From positions 663,335-727,334 of the forward strand of contig NW_022985167.1 of assembly GCF_010093535.1 (NCBI RefSeq): a stretch of 64,000 nucleotides of DNA, read 5' to 3'. The position numbers were made by a program, and so were the translations under genes. This document shows, in pieces, positions 11,466-22,303 of the stretch; the stretch's first letter is position 1, and each line of letters opens with the position of its first letter. The notes under the pieces are model-generated. The model was given only the letters and a program-made list of their open reading frames with translations. It was not told the origin of the DNA and did no database searches. This DNA is from Lindgomyces ingoldianus (Eukaryota; Ascomycota; Dothideomycetes; Pleosporales; Lindgomycetaceae).

Positions 11466-13311
11466 ACGTACCTAATAGGTTAGCCGGCTACTTTTGCTAA
11501 GCCCCTACTAAAACCACCCTATTCTGGCGCAAAACAGCCTACTTTAGCCCTATATAAAGCAATACAACATAAGATATTATTTAAAGTCTACTTTTACTAC
11601 TTTCTTATATATATGTAAGTTATGCCTAGTCTAATTACACTACTTATATTACTTTTAACTTAGCTTACCTCTTTTAGTGTACACTTATGTCTTTAGCTTT
11701 TTTCTATTACTATGCGCTTTAAACTCCTTTAAAGTAGTTAGACAAGCTTTATCTTTAACTATTAAAGTCTTTTTTACCTAAATTTACTTTTTTTTATATA
11801 TAATCTATATTATGTAGTAGCTTTATTTGCTATTTAAAGCATTATAATCTCTTGTTACACTAACACTAGCTTATGTGTAATAATTGCTACCCTTTTTAAA
11901 ACCTTTTTAAAGGCCTTTACTATAGATGTTAGTAAGCTATTTATATGCCTTTAAATTTTTACTTTTATAAGCATTAATTATAACCTAAATTTAAAAGTAT
12001 TACTTAGAGTTTATAACTACTAAAGCTTATTATTAATAAGTAGTAGTAGTAATAAAGTACATAACTAGATGTTAAGAGCTATTTTAACTTATTTTAAGTT
12101 AAATAGAACTAAACTAGCGCCTTAAAACTCTTTTTAAATATTACTAAAAGTAATTACTACATTATAGGCGTGTATAACGCATAGTAGAAACTTAAGTTTT
12201 ATAATATAAGTAATTTAGTTACATATAAGATCTTTAGCTTAGCGCTTATATACTTTTTTTAAAAAGGCAAAATAACCTATATTAAGAGGCTATAAAAGGT
12301 GTAATAAGTGTAAAAGTATATAAATAGTAATAATCTTATTTTTCTTATAGTACTATTAAAAATTAAGTAAGTTATAGCTTTTATAGCTATTAATAATAAA
12401 AAGCTAATAAGCGCTTATAACTTTTTTTATATACTTACTAAAGTGCTTTAACTACTATAGCTTAAGCTTATTTATTATCTAGCTATTTTTAGAGACTATA
12501 ATAACCTAGTTCTAAAGTAAATTCTTTTTTTTATACTAGGTAAAAGAGTAATAGCAGCCCTTAAAGATAATAAAAAGTAAAATAGCCTACTTTATTATAT
12601 TAATGCTTTAGATAACTATTATTTACTTTTTATTACTTTATTATATTACTTTTAGCTATCTTTGTTTTTTTAAAGCTGTAATAACTACTTTAGTTAATAT
12701 TTAGCTTATTATAAAGCTTAACTTATTAAAGTTATATGTGTCTTTATTTTAGATACTATACTTAGCTTTTATGTTAGCTACTAAGTAAAACTAGCCCTAG
12801 ATAACTTTTAGATCTTTATAAAGTGCTTTTTTATAATTATACTTATAATTAAACTTTATTATAAACTTAAAGTAGTGCTTAACTTACATACTAGGCTAGT
12901 TTAAGCTAACCTAGCCTAGATTGCGCTCTGCGCGCAAGGAATTAGCTATATTAGCTATAGCTGTAAGCCTAAAAAGAAATCTGCGTGTAATAAGCTTAAG
13001 TATATACTTAATAACTACTTTTTTTTAAGGTTAGTTAGATTTCTTAATTTAGGCTTGCATTTTACTTATAAAGGCTGTCTAGGGTGTTAATTGCTTAGTG
13101 TTATATAAAAAACATTATAAATAGCTATAGCGTATTATAAAAAAAGTTTTAAGTCTTATTTAAAAGCTTAAAAAGTAAGCTGTATTTAATGTTCTTTAAA
13201 AGATTTAATCTAGTGTTGTTGTTAAGGCATTATGTAGATAGGAAGAGTGTAGTAGAGGCTTAGCAAAAGTAGCTAGCTAACCTGTCTAGCCAGCTAACCT
13301 GTTAGGTACGT
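11466..13311 (-). mobile_element. Tc1/mariner (Fot1/pogo-like) Mar1-a
   Basis: The element is 1846 bp, bounded by terminal inverted repeats that start ACGTACCTAAYAGGTTRGCC and flanked by TA at 11464-11465 and 13312-13313. The interior matches Mar2 elements, whose transposase is recognisably DDE type; here it would read on the minus strand. It is heavily RIP-mutated, with no open transposase frame. Confidence 0.85.
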
Positions 13312-13433
13312 TATAAAAATTAGAACTTAAACTAAATTAAATATATTTTAAAGTTAAACATAGTTAAATAAATAAATAATATAATATTATTAATAAGGCT
13401 TTTACTAGCAAAAGTAGGTTTTTTTTAATATAA

Positions 13434-13724
13434 TATAACAGCACAGGCAAGTTAATAGGTCTAAATGCAGTAGAAATCTACTTAAAGGCATATAGAAGTG
13501 CGTAGGGACTTAATAACCTAGGAATTCTATTAACATATATAGGCTTTGTATAAAAGGATATTAGAAAACTACTAAGCTAGCTAAGAGAAGAGGTGCAACT
13601 AAATACTTAGAGACATAAAGGTAACTGCAGGGGACAGAATTAAGTTAGAGTTAGGGCTAATACAGGGACCCTTTAGATAGGTTCTGAGCGACCTAAGATG
13701 TGACAATTCATAAGAATTGTTACA
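13434..13724 (-). repeat. Gy1-B 5' LTR (291 bp)
   Basis: The start TATAAC is the RIP form of TGTAAC and the end is GTTACA. It is strongly mutated relative to the copy at 48158-48447. Confidence 0.85.
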
Positions 13725-14256
13725 CTTAGGGTTAATATAATTAAAGCTTTTTAGCTTTAAAAGAACTAGCTATGTTATTATACAGTAGAGAGTAAATTAA
13801 CAACGCTAGCTAACTATATTAGAAGGAAAACTTTAGCAGTTATGTTGTAACTTCTTGCAAGAAGTACAACTGTAGAAGGATTATAAGCTGTTACAGTTGC
13901 GCTCTGTAGGTCCTAATCAATTCACTCTTAACGTACGTACGTAATAACAACCTGAGAAGTTACAGGCAGAAAAACAGTTAATCGTAGCGTACTACTTACT
14001 GTTGACAGCGCTGATATTGGATATTGAGTCACGCATAGAACGCAGCATCGCTACCCTGCATGCTCATAGGACAATTATTCAAGAACATGGACTGCATAGC
14101 GCTGAGAACCGAGGGACGGAGTGTCGGCACTGGTGGTTTTCGGATCCGGATTGAAGCATTAACCAGTTTCTCGATGGTGGCTATTACGTCGGAAGCTCGT
14201 TGACCTCCACAACAGGTTAGGTTCGGCGTACAGCCCCCAAAAGCGTATATAAGAGA
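13725..14256. other. Transition from RIP sequence to gene island
   Basis: Composition rises to normal from about 13,990. No reading frame, LTR or TIR was recognised. A short palindromic run, ACGTACGTACGT, lies near 13930. Confidence 0.4.
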
Positions 14257-14684
14257 TCATGCCTCCTGGTCGGTATGTATCAGTTGAATATAATGTCTGA
14301 ATTCTTCTACTTTGATTACAGGCTGTATTAGATACACCGCCTCTGTATCATAAAGATTCAACTTAAGGAAATAGTATTGATAAAATTGTTTTAGGAGGCC
14401 CAGGAAGTATTCAAGGTAATATCGAAGCTTGACCTGCATAACCTTTGCGACATTGAGATATCAAGTGGCCTCGTTTCCCTTGAGCTCTTTGCACCATTGA
14501 AACAGAGTATAGGCAGCATAGGCCAAGATGACTGCATTGCTGGCAGCGCTCTTAACCATTGCATTTGAACTTTCGTAATTCGCAAGCGTCGCAGGCTTTC
14601 CAGGTCCTTGTTTTCAGGTCCATGTAGATCAGGCAACAGTGAGATGCTCACACATTCAAGGAAGGCCTGGGATGGACAACACAT
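14257..14684 (-). pseudogene. Broken gene of unknown function
   Basis: Two overlapping minus-strand frames look like parts of one protein. The first (from 14684) contains FLECVSISLLPDLHGPENKD and needs one frame change near 14585. The second continues as YESSNAMVKSAASNAVIL and ends RHYIQLIHTDQEA at 14257. An in-frame TGA near 14460, likely from CGA, interrupts it. The composition is non-RIP and codon-like, so a recently inactivated gene is more likely than chance. An unrecognised intron could replace the frameshift. I do not recognise the family. Confidence 0.35.
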
Positions 14685-15167
14685 GTATCCCTGTTACTAG
14701 GGCTAAGTGAAAAATCAAAAACAGGTTTTCCGATGGCCTGACTCGCAGTTCTGGGCGCATTATATTGATGCAGTCCAAGAACCCTTCAGTTGATCAACCT
14801 CTGTTAAAGGTTGGGAAAGGGAAGGAGTCAAGCAGGTGGCTTGACCAGAATTGGATAGCGTGAACAACCCAAACACCAACAAACGAAGCTCGAAATATAG
14901 CCATGACCTCTAAAATGCCTGTTTTAAGGAACGCAGTAATCTTAGGGGTGCAATTCAGGTTAGTCTTATGGTGACATGCAACAATCTCCCGGCATCAAAC
15001 ATTTCAACATTCTCCAAGGTGCAATATCCATCCATTGCACTGAAGGAAAATCAATATGTTCTAACCAACAATCTTTAGTCTGAATGATCCAGTTCCACAA
15101 TATCCCCAACGCCACCGCTATGCTCTTTGTAATACAAGAATATTTCAGCCACAAAAAAAGGAGGCAT
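14685..15167. other. Intergenic, nothing recognised
   Basis: The sequence has normal base composition and no convincing gene. It separates the broken gene from the 3' end of the membrane protein gene and presumably contains that gene's terminator. Confidence 0.4.
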
Positions 15168-16357
15168 TCAAGGCTTCCACTTTGCGTGTTGCCACCCAGC
15201 ATATTCAATTTTCAGGGTCCTCTGAACCCATGGGATTGTAACGACAGTCCAGACGCCAGCCCAAATGAATGGTACAGTCCAGCCGACCTAATCAAATTAG
15301 CTTGAAAGCTTTGAAGTGAGAAACTGTGCACACTTACTACATAGGCAGCATCCTTTTGAATGGTGAAAATAATTGCGGTGGTGACTGCTGCGATCCCGAT
15401 GGCACCGGCAGCCCAGAAAAGGGTCAAACGGTGTAACATCTCACGGAAAACTTTGCTAGCTTGATAACGGAGATTGAGCCTCTGTCGGAACTCGGTACCG
15501 CCCGAACCATCAACAGCACAAACGTCCTCAATGTATGCGTAGATCCCTGGGCGAAGCGGAGCCCCCATGGGAAGCGAGGAGATTCGGCAAGGGGCTGGGA
15601 CACCCACAAACCGAAGAATATCGACAATAAGAAGTTCGCAGCCAATGGCGAAGCACATGGTCGAGGCCGGTAGGGCAAGAAGGCGAATTGGAGGGTTTCG
15701 TGGGATAGTGCCACTTTCAGCAACGTTAGCCACGGTTTCAGAGAGGGACCGATTGAGGCATAAAACTTACACGATCAGCTCAATCATGACAAAGAACCAT
15801 CCGACAGAAAGGTTCCAGTGAAACCAGTCTAGGTAAAATCGCTTCGCTCCTATGACTCGGCAGTTCGAGTTCTTCCTCCACAGCCGACGAAACCGGATGA
15901 AATACTCGACAATCGAGACAGTTCCGAGAGCTCCAGTGCTGATGCTAAAGACTGCATTTGGTGATAACCCAGTTCCATACCAGAGACCAAAGTATAAGGC
16001 AATAGGCAAAGCTACGCAGTCCAAGACAATCAGGGTCCAGAAAATGGAGATCGCCTTCTTTCTAGGACGAAGTGAGTAGTTGAGATCGGGTGGACGGTTG
16101 AAGTCAGCGTCTTCAAACCGAATCTGCGTATGAGGAAAGAGCGCCGAGGGGGGTCGAGAGGATGGCGCTCGACTGACATTCTGGCTTGGGTTATTCTGGA
16201 TCCTAGCACTTCGCGGCCTGCGCTCTTCGCTTGACCCATCAAGATGTTGTCCTGGTACTTGAAGCGTTGTCGCGGGCTCTGCAGGCTGAGGTGACGACAT
16301 GGGGATCAGAGGCGTTGCGACCCTCAAGGGCTCTATCGAAGGGATTGGCGTGGCCAT
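15168..16357 (-). CDS. Conserved fungal integral membrane protein (360 aa, three exons)
   Basis: My gene model has exons 16357-15771, 15713-15338 and 15287-15168. The introns are 57 bp (GTAAGT...CTAAC...AG) and 50 bp (GTAAGT...GCTAAT...TAG), and the phases join exactly. The start is the first in-frame ATG, in a good context (A at -3, G at +4). Residues 1-98 are a Pro/Ser-rich, probably cytosolic tail. Predicted membrane spans are near 102-122, 134-154, 178-199, 210-230, 282-305 and 322-341. A basic stretch, RFRRLWRKN, follows the second. The C-terminus is WQHAKWKP. No catalytic motif is visible, so it is a multi-spanning membrane protein of unknown function. It is divergent from the lipase gene across a 446-bp interval. 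Confidence 0.8.
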
Positions 16358-16803
16358 TCTGGTGGGAGAACAATGAGCGCGAAAGGCCCAGAGCAAACCT
16401 TGGAAACGAAAGTGAGACCTGTGGGTTTTGTCCCGGATGGCAGCGGATGGGGTGGTTCTTGAAGGGAAGTAGCCGCGAACAGGATTGACTGGAGCGGGAG
16501 AGGTCTCGCATAGTTGTAAGCAGGCCGCATGGGTAGCGTAACCATCATCATCGGCCGATGGTGTGAATGTTAATGCGTGACGATTACATCATAAGGCTAG
16601 TTCAGAAACGACCTACCACTTGGCGGAAACGGACAAGCGAGGCTCGTTAGGATCACCGACGGCGTTGTCATTTCCCGATCACATGATCCTCGCTTCGCCA
16701 TCGACGCATCATGCCGATGTCTCATACTTGTACAAGACCATTCTGACCTTGACCCCTCTCCACAGAACCCCTCACAACACCCAGAATATGTGATAACGTA
16801 CCC
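16358..16803. promoter_or_regulatory. Divergent intergenic promoter region
   Basis: These 446 bp separate the start codons of the minus-strand membrane protein gene and the plus-strand lipase gene, so both promoters must lie here. The 60 bp before the lipase ATG are C-rich (CCCCTCTCC, CCCCTCACAACACCC), a common feature of fungal promoters. No TATA box or named binding site can be assigned with confidence. Confidence 0.5.
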
Positions 16804-18034
16804 ATGGCCATTTACCTCGGCCTGATCTTACACCTCCTCCTCCTCCTTAACCCTAGAAGCCTTGGAGCACCTCACCAGGAGCCTCTAGTCCAACTCTACC
16901 ACCGTAATGACACATCCATATCCGTAGAGCTCTTCGCAAAGCTCGAGGAACTCGCCCGCATAGTCGATATATCCTACTGTGTTGGTACAGCCGGCCTAGG
17001 CATCCAGAAACCCTTTCAGTGTGTCAGCCGCTGTGGGGAGTTCCAGAACTTCGAGCTTGTGACTGTATGTTTTTCTCTTCTGTTATCAGCGCAGTGGCTT
17101 ATTTTGCTCCCAGACGTGGAATACAGGCCCTCTACTCTCTGACTCGTGTGGCTACATAGCAGTATCACACCCTCCGTCGCCTCCACGTATCGTTCTAGCT
17201 TTCCGTGGCACCTACTCGATTGCGAATACTATCATCGACCTGTCCACCGTTCCTCAGGAATACGTCCCTTACCCAGGGGACGACGATGACGATTCAAGTT
17301 TTTCAGACTTGATAAATCCGAGCATCGTAGACCAGAAACCGTTTGAAGACATGCCCCCACCTGCACACCCTCCAAAATGCGAAAATTGTTCGGTGCACAC
17401 TGGCTTCTACACCTCGTGGCTGCATACTCGCAAAGCCATCCTTTCTGACTTGACAGAGGCTATCGGCAAGTACCCGAACTATACACTGACATTGGTTGGA
17501 CACTCGCTCGGCGGAGCTGTTGCCGCGCTGGCTGGCCTTGACTTCATCAATCGGGGCTGGGATCCTCGAGTTACTACATTCGGAGAACCACGAGTAGGGA
17601 ACAAGGAGCTAATGACCTACATCAACGACCGGTTCAACATCACCCCCAACAGTACAACCAACAAATTTCACCGCGTAACCCATGTTAGCGATCCTGTCCC
17701 CCTCCTCCCGCTCGCTGAATGGGGCTATAGTATGCATAGCGAGGAAATATTCATCGCCGCACAAGACCTGCCTCCCTCTATCGCTGACATCCGCTATTGT
17801 AAAGGAAATGAAGATCCGCGATGCATTGCCGGTACCGACGCTGACCGACCGTCCTGGGGTATTCCTGCTCGATTCAAGTTCTGGGAGCTCTTCTTTGCCC
17901 ACAGAGACTATTTCTGGAGACTAGGTCTGTGCGTTCCCGGTGGTGATCCTAAAGATTGGTATAGGAAATATCCAAAGCCTGGAAACGGAGATGGAGAGGG
18001 GGGGAATGTCATTGAAGAAGTTAACGAACTCTGA
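16804..18034 (+). CDS. Secreted class 3 (alpha/beta hydrolase) lipase, 393 aa
   Basis: Two exons, 16804-17064 and 17114-18034, are joined across a 49-bp intron (GTATGT...CCCAG) in phase 0. The product begins with a hydrophobic signal peptide (MAIYLGLILHLLLLL, likely cut near residue 22). The family core follows: FRGTYS near the oxyanion region, VHTGFYTSW, and the nucleophile elbow GHSLGG at 17498-17515 (Ser218). The catalytic Asp in HVSDPVP is about residue 280, and the His in FAHRDYF is about residue 350. Cysteines at ISYC, FQC, SRC, CENC and RYC/RC suggest disulfides, and NDT, NYT and NST are N-glycosylation sites. It should hydrolyse ester bonds of acylglycerols outside the cell. The acidic tail after about residue 370 is low complexity. 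The frame is intact despite lying 340 bp from RIP-mutated transposons. Confidence 0.92.
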
Positions 18035-18377
18035 TAAGTGTACGGATATGGACACGAATCAAGAAGATTTTCTTTTCTTTTCTCTTTGTAAGAACTCCTA
18101 GGACTCATGAAAGGGGCTGGAACGAGACACATATCTTGTCATTTATGGGATAGGGAAAGTCAGCAGGGCATCTGTATAGAATATGTCCGCGACAAATATT
18201 CTTAGGCGTGGATAACGAATATCGTCTATGAGCTTTATGAGACATGCATCCTGCCCCTCGCTGGTGATGTTTGTTGGACGGGATATGCATGTGGATGGAT
18301 GAGGTTAGCGCCATCAACCGTTGTAGCTTCCTCTTGCGGACCGCACTTCAACTGACTCCGCCAGCCTTCACACTTTA
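18035..18377. other. Lipase 3' flank
   Basis: This is the 3' untranslated and intergenic sequence. A pyrimidine-rich tract, TTTTCTTTTCTTTTCTCTTT, lies at about 18069-18088. It ends at the first base of the copia LTR. No gene was seen. Confidence 0.45.
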
Positions 18378-18836
18378 TGTAATGATGGGATAGTAGGTAG
18401 CACGGATAGCACTGAGAGCAAGCTTTCGGAGAAAGATAGGAGTGTATTGTAAGAGAGACGAATCGCTGCCAATCCTCACTTGTTAGGATTCATGCTTATA
18501 TACGAAGCACAGGTCATGTGACCTCCAAACAGGTTAGGGGAGGCCGTACTAGCCCGTTCTAGGACATCCGGCCTTACATTATCCACCCTTATAGTAGTCC
18601 TATAACTTAGAGGATAGAACAGATAACAATAGGCCTAAGTAGTATAATAAAGTGTTATAATACCTTAAAGGCTTACTTCTGCTTATTTTAGTTAATTTTA
18701 TATAAGTTTATTTAAAAATAACCTAGAGTTATTAAGTAAAAGTAAAGTAAAAGTATAAAGTAAAGGTAAAGGTAAAATAGCAGTATATCTTACACTAATA
18801 GAGTAGCAGTTAGGATAGTATATATAGAGTTTAACT
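18378..18836 (-). mobile_element. Copia-like Cop3-a, 3' end
   Basis: The LTR is 18378-18578 (201 bp; on the minus strand TGTAAGGCC...CATTACA, with a TATATAAGC box). On its right the minus strand shows a purine-rich tract (AAGGGTGGATAA) directly before the LTR, so this is the 3' LTR of a minus-strand element. The 258 bp of interior match the copy at 22505-22762. Gy1-C begins immediately at 18837. The LTR is hardly RIP-mutated compared with the second copy. Confidence 0.65.
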
Positions 18837-19400
18837 TGTAACGGCACAGGCAAGACAATGGGTCTGAATGCGGTGGGAATCCACTCAGAGGCATATGGGA
18901 GTGCGTGGGGACTCAGAACCTAGGAATTTCCATTAACACCTATAGGCCTTGTACAAAAGGATATTAGAAAACTACTAAGCTAGCTAAGAGGAGAGGTGCA
19001 ACTAAATACTTAGGTAAATAGAGGTAACTACAGGGGACTAGGCTAAGTTATAGTTAGAGCTAATACAGGGACTCTTTAGATAGGATCTAAGTAACCTAAG
19101 ATAGAACAATTTATAGAATTGTTACACTACTCTTTTCTTTATAAGCTAATAGTTTTTATCTATAGTGTGTAGAAAATATTTAGAACTAATTTAAAACTAA
19201 TTTAGATAAGATATAATAAAGTATAACTTTTTAATAAAAAATTTTTTATTACTAAAAAAAAACTAGACTAAAAACCTAAAACTAATATAATGCCTTTATT
19301 ATAATGTTTTTGTTTAGTAGTAACTAGTAGTGTAGTTATTATTAATATAGTAAATTTATTATTTATAGTAATAAGTATTTACTTACTTTACCTATATAGT
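18837..19400 (-). mobile_element. Gypsy Gy1-C, 3' LTR and adjacent interior
   Basis: The LTR is 18837-19126. The interior starting CTACTCTTTTCTTTATAAGC is a RIP form of the polypurine-tract end seen at 48448 (CTACCCCCCCCTCTG). This identifies the 3' LTR of a minus-strand Gy1 element. The interior is cut by the solo LTR at 19401, and no matching 5' LTR was found to the right. Confidence 0.7.
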
Positions 19401-19748
19401 TGTTACAATCCTTGCTTCCTGGAAGCACTCAGGTCAGAGATACTCTGGGAGATGGGAGTAGGTCGTGCAAATAGGGGCCAACGGCAGGGTGTACAATCCT
19501 ACGTAAAGGCTATTAGGCTAATAGAGGGGAAGTAGAGTGACCAGATCGTGGTTTGCCCTGTGTACGGCAGTATGGTGGCCGGGTCAAACAGTCCTGTTAG
19601 ACAGGGTTGGAGGTATATATAGTGCGAATATACAAATAGTATTGCAGCTCTTTAGAAAGCTAAATGCTACTTAGTCTATGTAGAGAATAAACTAAACGTT
19701 AAACACACCTTCTAAAGGTTGTTTAAGGTCTAAACTATATACATGTAC

Positions 19749-19976
19749 TGTCGGTTGACCTAGGTTCGATCGAACGAACGTACGCCCAAGGGGCGTACTA
19801 AGAGGTGAGCAGGCAACACAATGTATTGATTCTGGTGACAGCTGCCATCCTAAGTACGTTAGGATGGCTGGTTTTATACTAGCCCCCTGCTAAGCCTGCA
19901 TAGATATCACGTAAGATAAGCTTACATAATATCTACATAAAGTTAGATTAATATACCTGTAATTAATGTTTAGACA
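19749..19976 (+). repeat. TRIM left LTR (228 bp)
   Basis: TGTCGG...AGACA. The outer (left) half is clean; the inner half has C/G-to-T/A changes relative to the right LTR. It contains the hairpin GTACGCCCAAGGGGCGTAC. Confidence 0.9.
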
Positions 19977-20558
19977 CTAGCAACTTTTATTTTTATAGAG
20001 TTGCTTACTTATTTATATGTTAATCCTACTTCTTTTTCTTCTAAAGTAGACCCTTAATACTTTTTCTATTTATAATATCCCCTAGCTTCTTAGCCTGCGT
20101 ACAATTTGCCTTCCCTCTAGGATAGTGCCTGTGCTCTGCGTAGGCAAGCAATAGCTCTTGCCTAATTGCACAGGGGAGGAGGTTAAAATTGTGTGTTGTC
20201 TATCCCTAAAAGTTATTATTCTATAGTGTGTACTCCTTTCTAGCTATCTTATAACGCATGTTAATTAAGATGTATACTGCGTATAAGCATTATTATAGTT
20301 ATATAGGGTTTATATCTATGTTAAGATAATTATCTCTTATAAGGTAAAAGTCTACTTCTCTGCGTAGGACTGTCTTTAATACATAAGTAACCTCTAATAA
20401 CTCTTTGTATAACTACAGAGGTTCCATAGCTAAGGTGGGGGGTGGGAGGTGTGAGGTGTTAGGGGTGCCCTTTGTGCGGGCAACTAGAGGGGGTATTGGT
20501 GGTGGACCGCCTTTGTGCGGGCGGTTGGTCCCTAGGGTGGGGGGGAGGTGTGTTAACT

Positions 20559-20629
20559 NNNNNNNNNNNNNNNNNNNNNNNNNNNNNNNNNNNNNNNNNN
20601 NNNNNNNNNNNNNNNNNNNNNNNNNNNNN
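20559..20629. other. Assembly gap (71 N)
   Basis: The run of N sits next to G-rich hairpin sequence inside the TRIM element. Translated frames crossing it are meaningless. Confidence 0.99.
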
Positions 20630-20740
20630 GGTATATTACGGGCTTTTGTACGTGCGATAGATGTTAACTAATTAATCGCCTCTTGTGCAGGCAATTAATT
20701 AAGGGGGTGTTAATAAGGCGGGCTGCTAATAAGGAGCCTC

Positions 20741-21137
20741 CTCTGTGTGGCTACGCACGCGGTAGGTTTCTAATTGTGCGGCCTGTATTGTCTCCTCTGC
20801 GTGGCTACGCACGCGGTAGGCGAGTGGTTGCACAGCCTGTGTCAACAGGAGGCTCTAGGGCGCACAAAGGCTCAGCAGTGAGCCCTCTCTGCGTGGCTAC
20901 GCACGCGGCAGGTTGCTAATCTTGTCTTTGTGTAATTAGTTAATCTAGAGGCGCGCACAAGGCTTGCTTACCCCTCTCTGTGTGGCTACGCACATAGTAG
21001 ATGTAAGCTTCTTTGTACCTTCTCTGTGTGGCTACGCACGCAGTAGGTGTGAGCTTCTTGTACAGTGGCAGTTTTATTAATCCTTGCAAATCTGTCTGTT
21101 AAGGACAATATTCTCTGCGTGGCTACGCACGCAGTAA
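20741..21137. repeat. Six dispersed copies of a 25-bp hairpin unit
   Basis: The unit CTCTGYGTGGCTACGCACGC, followed by GGTAGG or a variant, occurs at about 20741, 20795, 20886, 20975, 21022 and 21113. Each can fold as TGCGT-GGCT-ACGCA. Spacing is irregular (about 47-91 bp), so this is not a tandem repeat or CRISPR array. Related stems occur left of it, at 20465-20482 (TGCCC...GGGCA), 20507-20524 (CCGCC...GGCGG) and 20671-20699. Confidence 0.85.
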
Positions 21138-21161
21138 ATAGTCTGTTAACAGACTAATTAG

Positions 21162-21389
21162 TGTTAGTTAACCTAGGTTTAATTAAACAAACGTACGCCT
21201 AAGGGGCGTACTAAGAGGTGAGCAGGTAACACAATGTATTAATTCTGGTGACAGCTGCCATCCTAAGTACGTTGGGATGGCTGGTTTTATACTGGCCCCC
21301 TGCCAAGCCTGCACAGATATCACGTGAGATAAGCTCACGTGATATCCACACAGAGTTGGATCAATATACCTGTGATTAACGTTCGGACA
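21162..21389 (+). repeat. TRIM right LTR (228 bp)
   Basis: TGTTAG...CGGACA, followed by the TSD TGTAC. The inner (left) third is RIP-mutated and the outer part is clean. Confidence 0.9.
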
Positions 21390-21647
21390 TGTACAGAGGG
21401 TGCTAAGAACAAGTAGGACAAGTTTATGCAAGTCTGCTAAGCACAGCTCCACAAGCTCTCTTAGACTTGACAGATTTATGGCCTGCCTTCCTATTAGATA
21501 ATGCACTCTTCCATCATCGCAGGTAGTTGCGCCGCCCCCATATCCTCCGTGTCCTCCGACTGGTTCATAAGCGAGCCCTGTTCCAACCTAGCTAGGCTGT
21601 GGAGCACCACGGGTGGAGTTACGTTGGTCCAACCATAGACTGTAACA

Positions 21648-22303
21648 ATAGTCTAGTTAATGTTGTTAGTTTTTTTTTTTAGCTATTCTCTAAATCTTTA
21701 CTATATAGGTATTATTATACACTTAACATCTTATAGCTTAGTCTGCTAATAAATTATAGCATTAAAGAAAATTACTATGCTGCTTTGCCTCTCTTCTAGA
21801 GCCTCTTTAGAGGTGTTTTAAGTTATCTGCTTTTAAGCTGCCTATGCTCTTACCTACAGCCTTTAAGTTAAGTTCTTTTATTAGTTTTTTAAATTAAAGA
21901 AATATAAATATTACACTTTATATAAATATAGTTTAATACTGCTAGAGTATAGTTTACTAATGTATGTATAAGTTCTCTTTTATTATAAAAAGAAATTCTT
22001 AGTCTTTTAAAGCTATCTTAAGCTATAGGCAGCAGCCTAAAACATAGAGAGTAAGAAGAATAAAAAGAGAGCTTTTAAGGCTATTTTAAAGTTTACTTAG
22101 AACCTAGTGTAAGTAGTATAGGTTATAAAGAGCTAGAAAGCTAGGCTTCCTGCAGCTAGTGTTTAAGTAGCCTTATTCTACTAAAACACTAAGCTGCTCT
22201 GTTAGGTTTTAGCCTTAGAGGCTTTAGTATTTAACTTTTAAGCAGATATTACAGCACTTTTAAGTAGCTAAAGATAAAGTAAAGAGAGTTTAAAAAGAGT
22301 CTA
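21648..22303. other. RIP-degraded repeat remnant
   Basis: AT-rich sequence continues on the right side of the solo LTR, probably the same Gy1-C-derived or older remnant as 19127-19400. No motif or open frame was found. Confidence 0.35.

Larger units (their letters stand above)
11410..13724 (-). mobile_element. Ty3/gypsy Gy1-B, 5' end only, split by Mar1-a
   Basis: The 5' LTR is at 13434-13724. The leader next to it (13433-13312, then 11465-11412 beyond Mar1-a) matches the Gy1-A leader at about 8136-7990. The two halves join at a TA dinucleotide, the mariner target. No gag remains to the left, where Mar2-b begins. Confidence 0.8.
19749..21389 (+). mobile_element. Small non-coding LTR element (TRIM-like) with hairpin array
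   Basis: Two 228-bp LTRs (TGTCGGTTGACC... and TGTTAGTTAACC..., ending ...TAGACA and ...CGGACA) enclose about 1.19 kb. The exact 5-bp duplication TGTAC flanks it at 19744-19748 and 21390-21394. The interior has no gag or pol motif and includes a 71-base assembly gap. It contains many short hairpins instead. The strand is arbitrary, since no primer site or coding region fixes it. It was inserted into the solo LTR 19401-21647. Confidence 0.85.
19401..21647 (-). mobile_element. Solo LTR of a Gy2-like gypsy, split by a small LTR element
   Basis: It starts TGTTACAATCCTTGCTTCC and ends CATAGACTGTAACA. The exact 5-bp duplication ATAGT flanks it at 19396-19400 and 21648-21652. Without the insertion (19749-21389 plus the TSD) it is 601 bp, close to the 598-bp Gy2 LTR, which on its minus strand also starts TGTTACAATCCTT. 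No interior remains, so it is a solo LTR from recombination. It is only lightly RIP-mutated. Confidence 0.85.

Noticed and set aside
14966..15208. 80-codon minus-strand frame as a separate gene or last exon
   Set aside because: It overlaps the last exon of the membrane protein in another frame and has no recognisable feature.
15212..15305. Reading through to AGLYHSFGLASG at the end of the membrane protein exon 2
   Set aside because: A GTAAGT...TAG intron of 50 bp gives a phase-correct exon ending WQHAKWKP with a hydrophobic span; the read-through is not family-like.
20405..20919. Open frames in the TRIM interior
   Set aside because: Two of them cross the N gap, and all consist of hairpin repeats with low-complexity Gly/Arg/Ala translation and no known motif.
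20741..21137. Regular hairpin repeats as a CRISPR array
   Set aside because: Spacing is irregular, the repeats sit inside a eukaryotic LTR element, and no cas gene is present.
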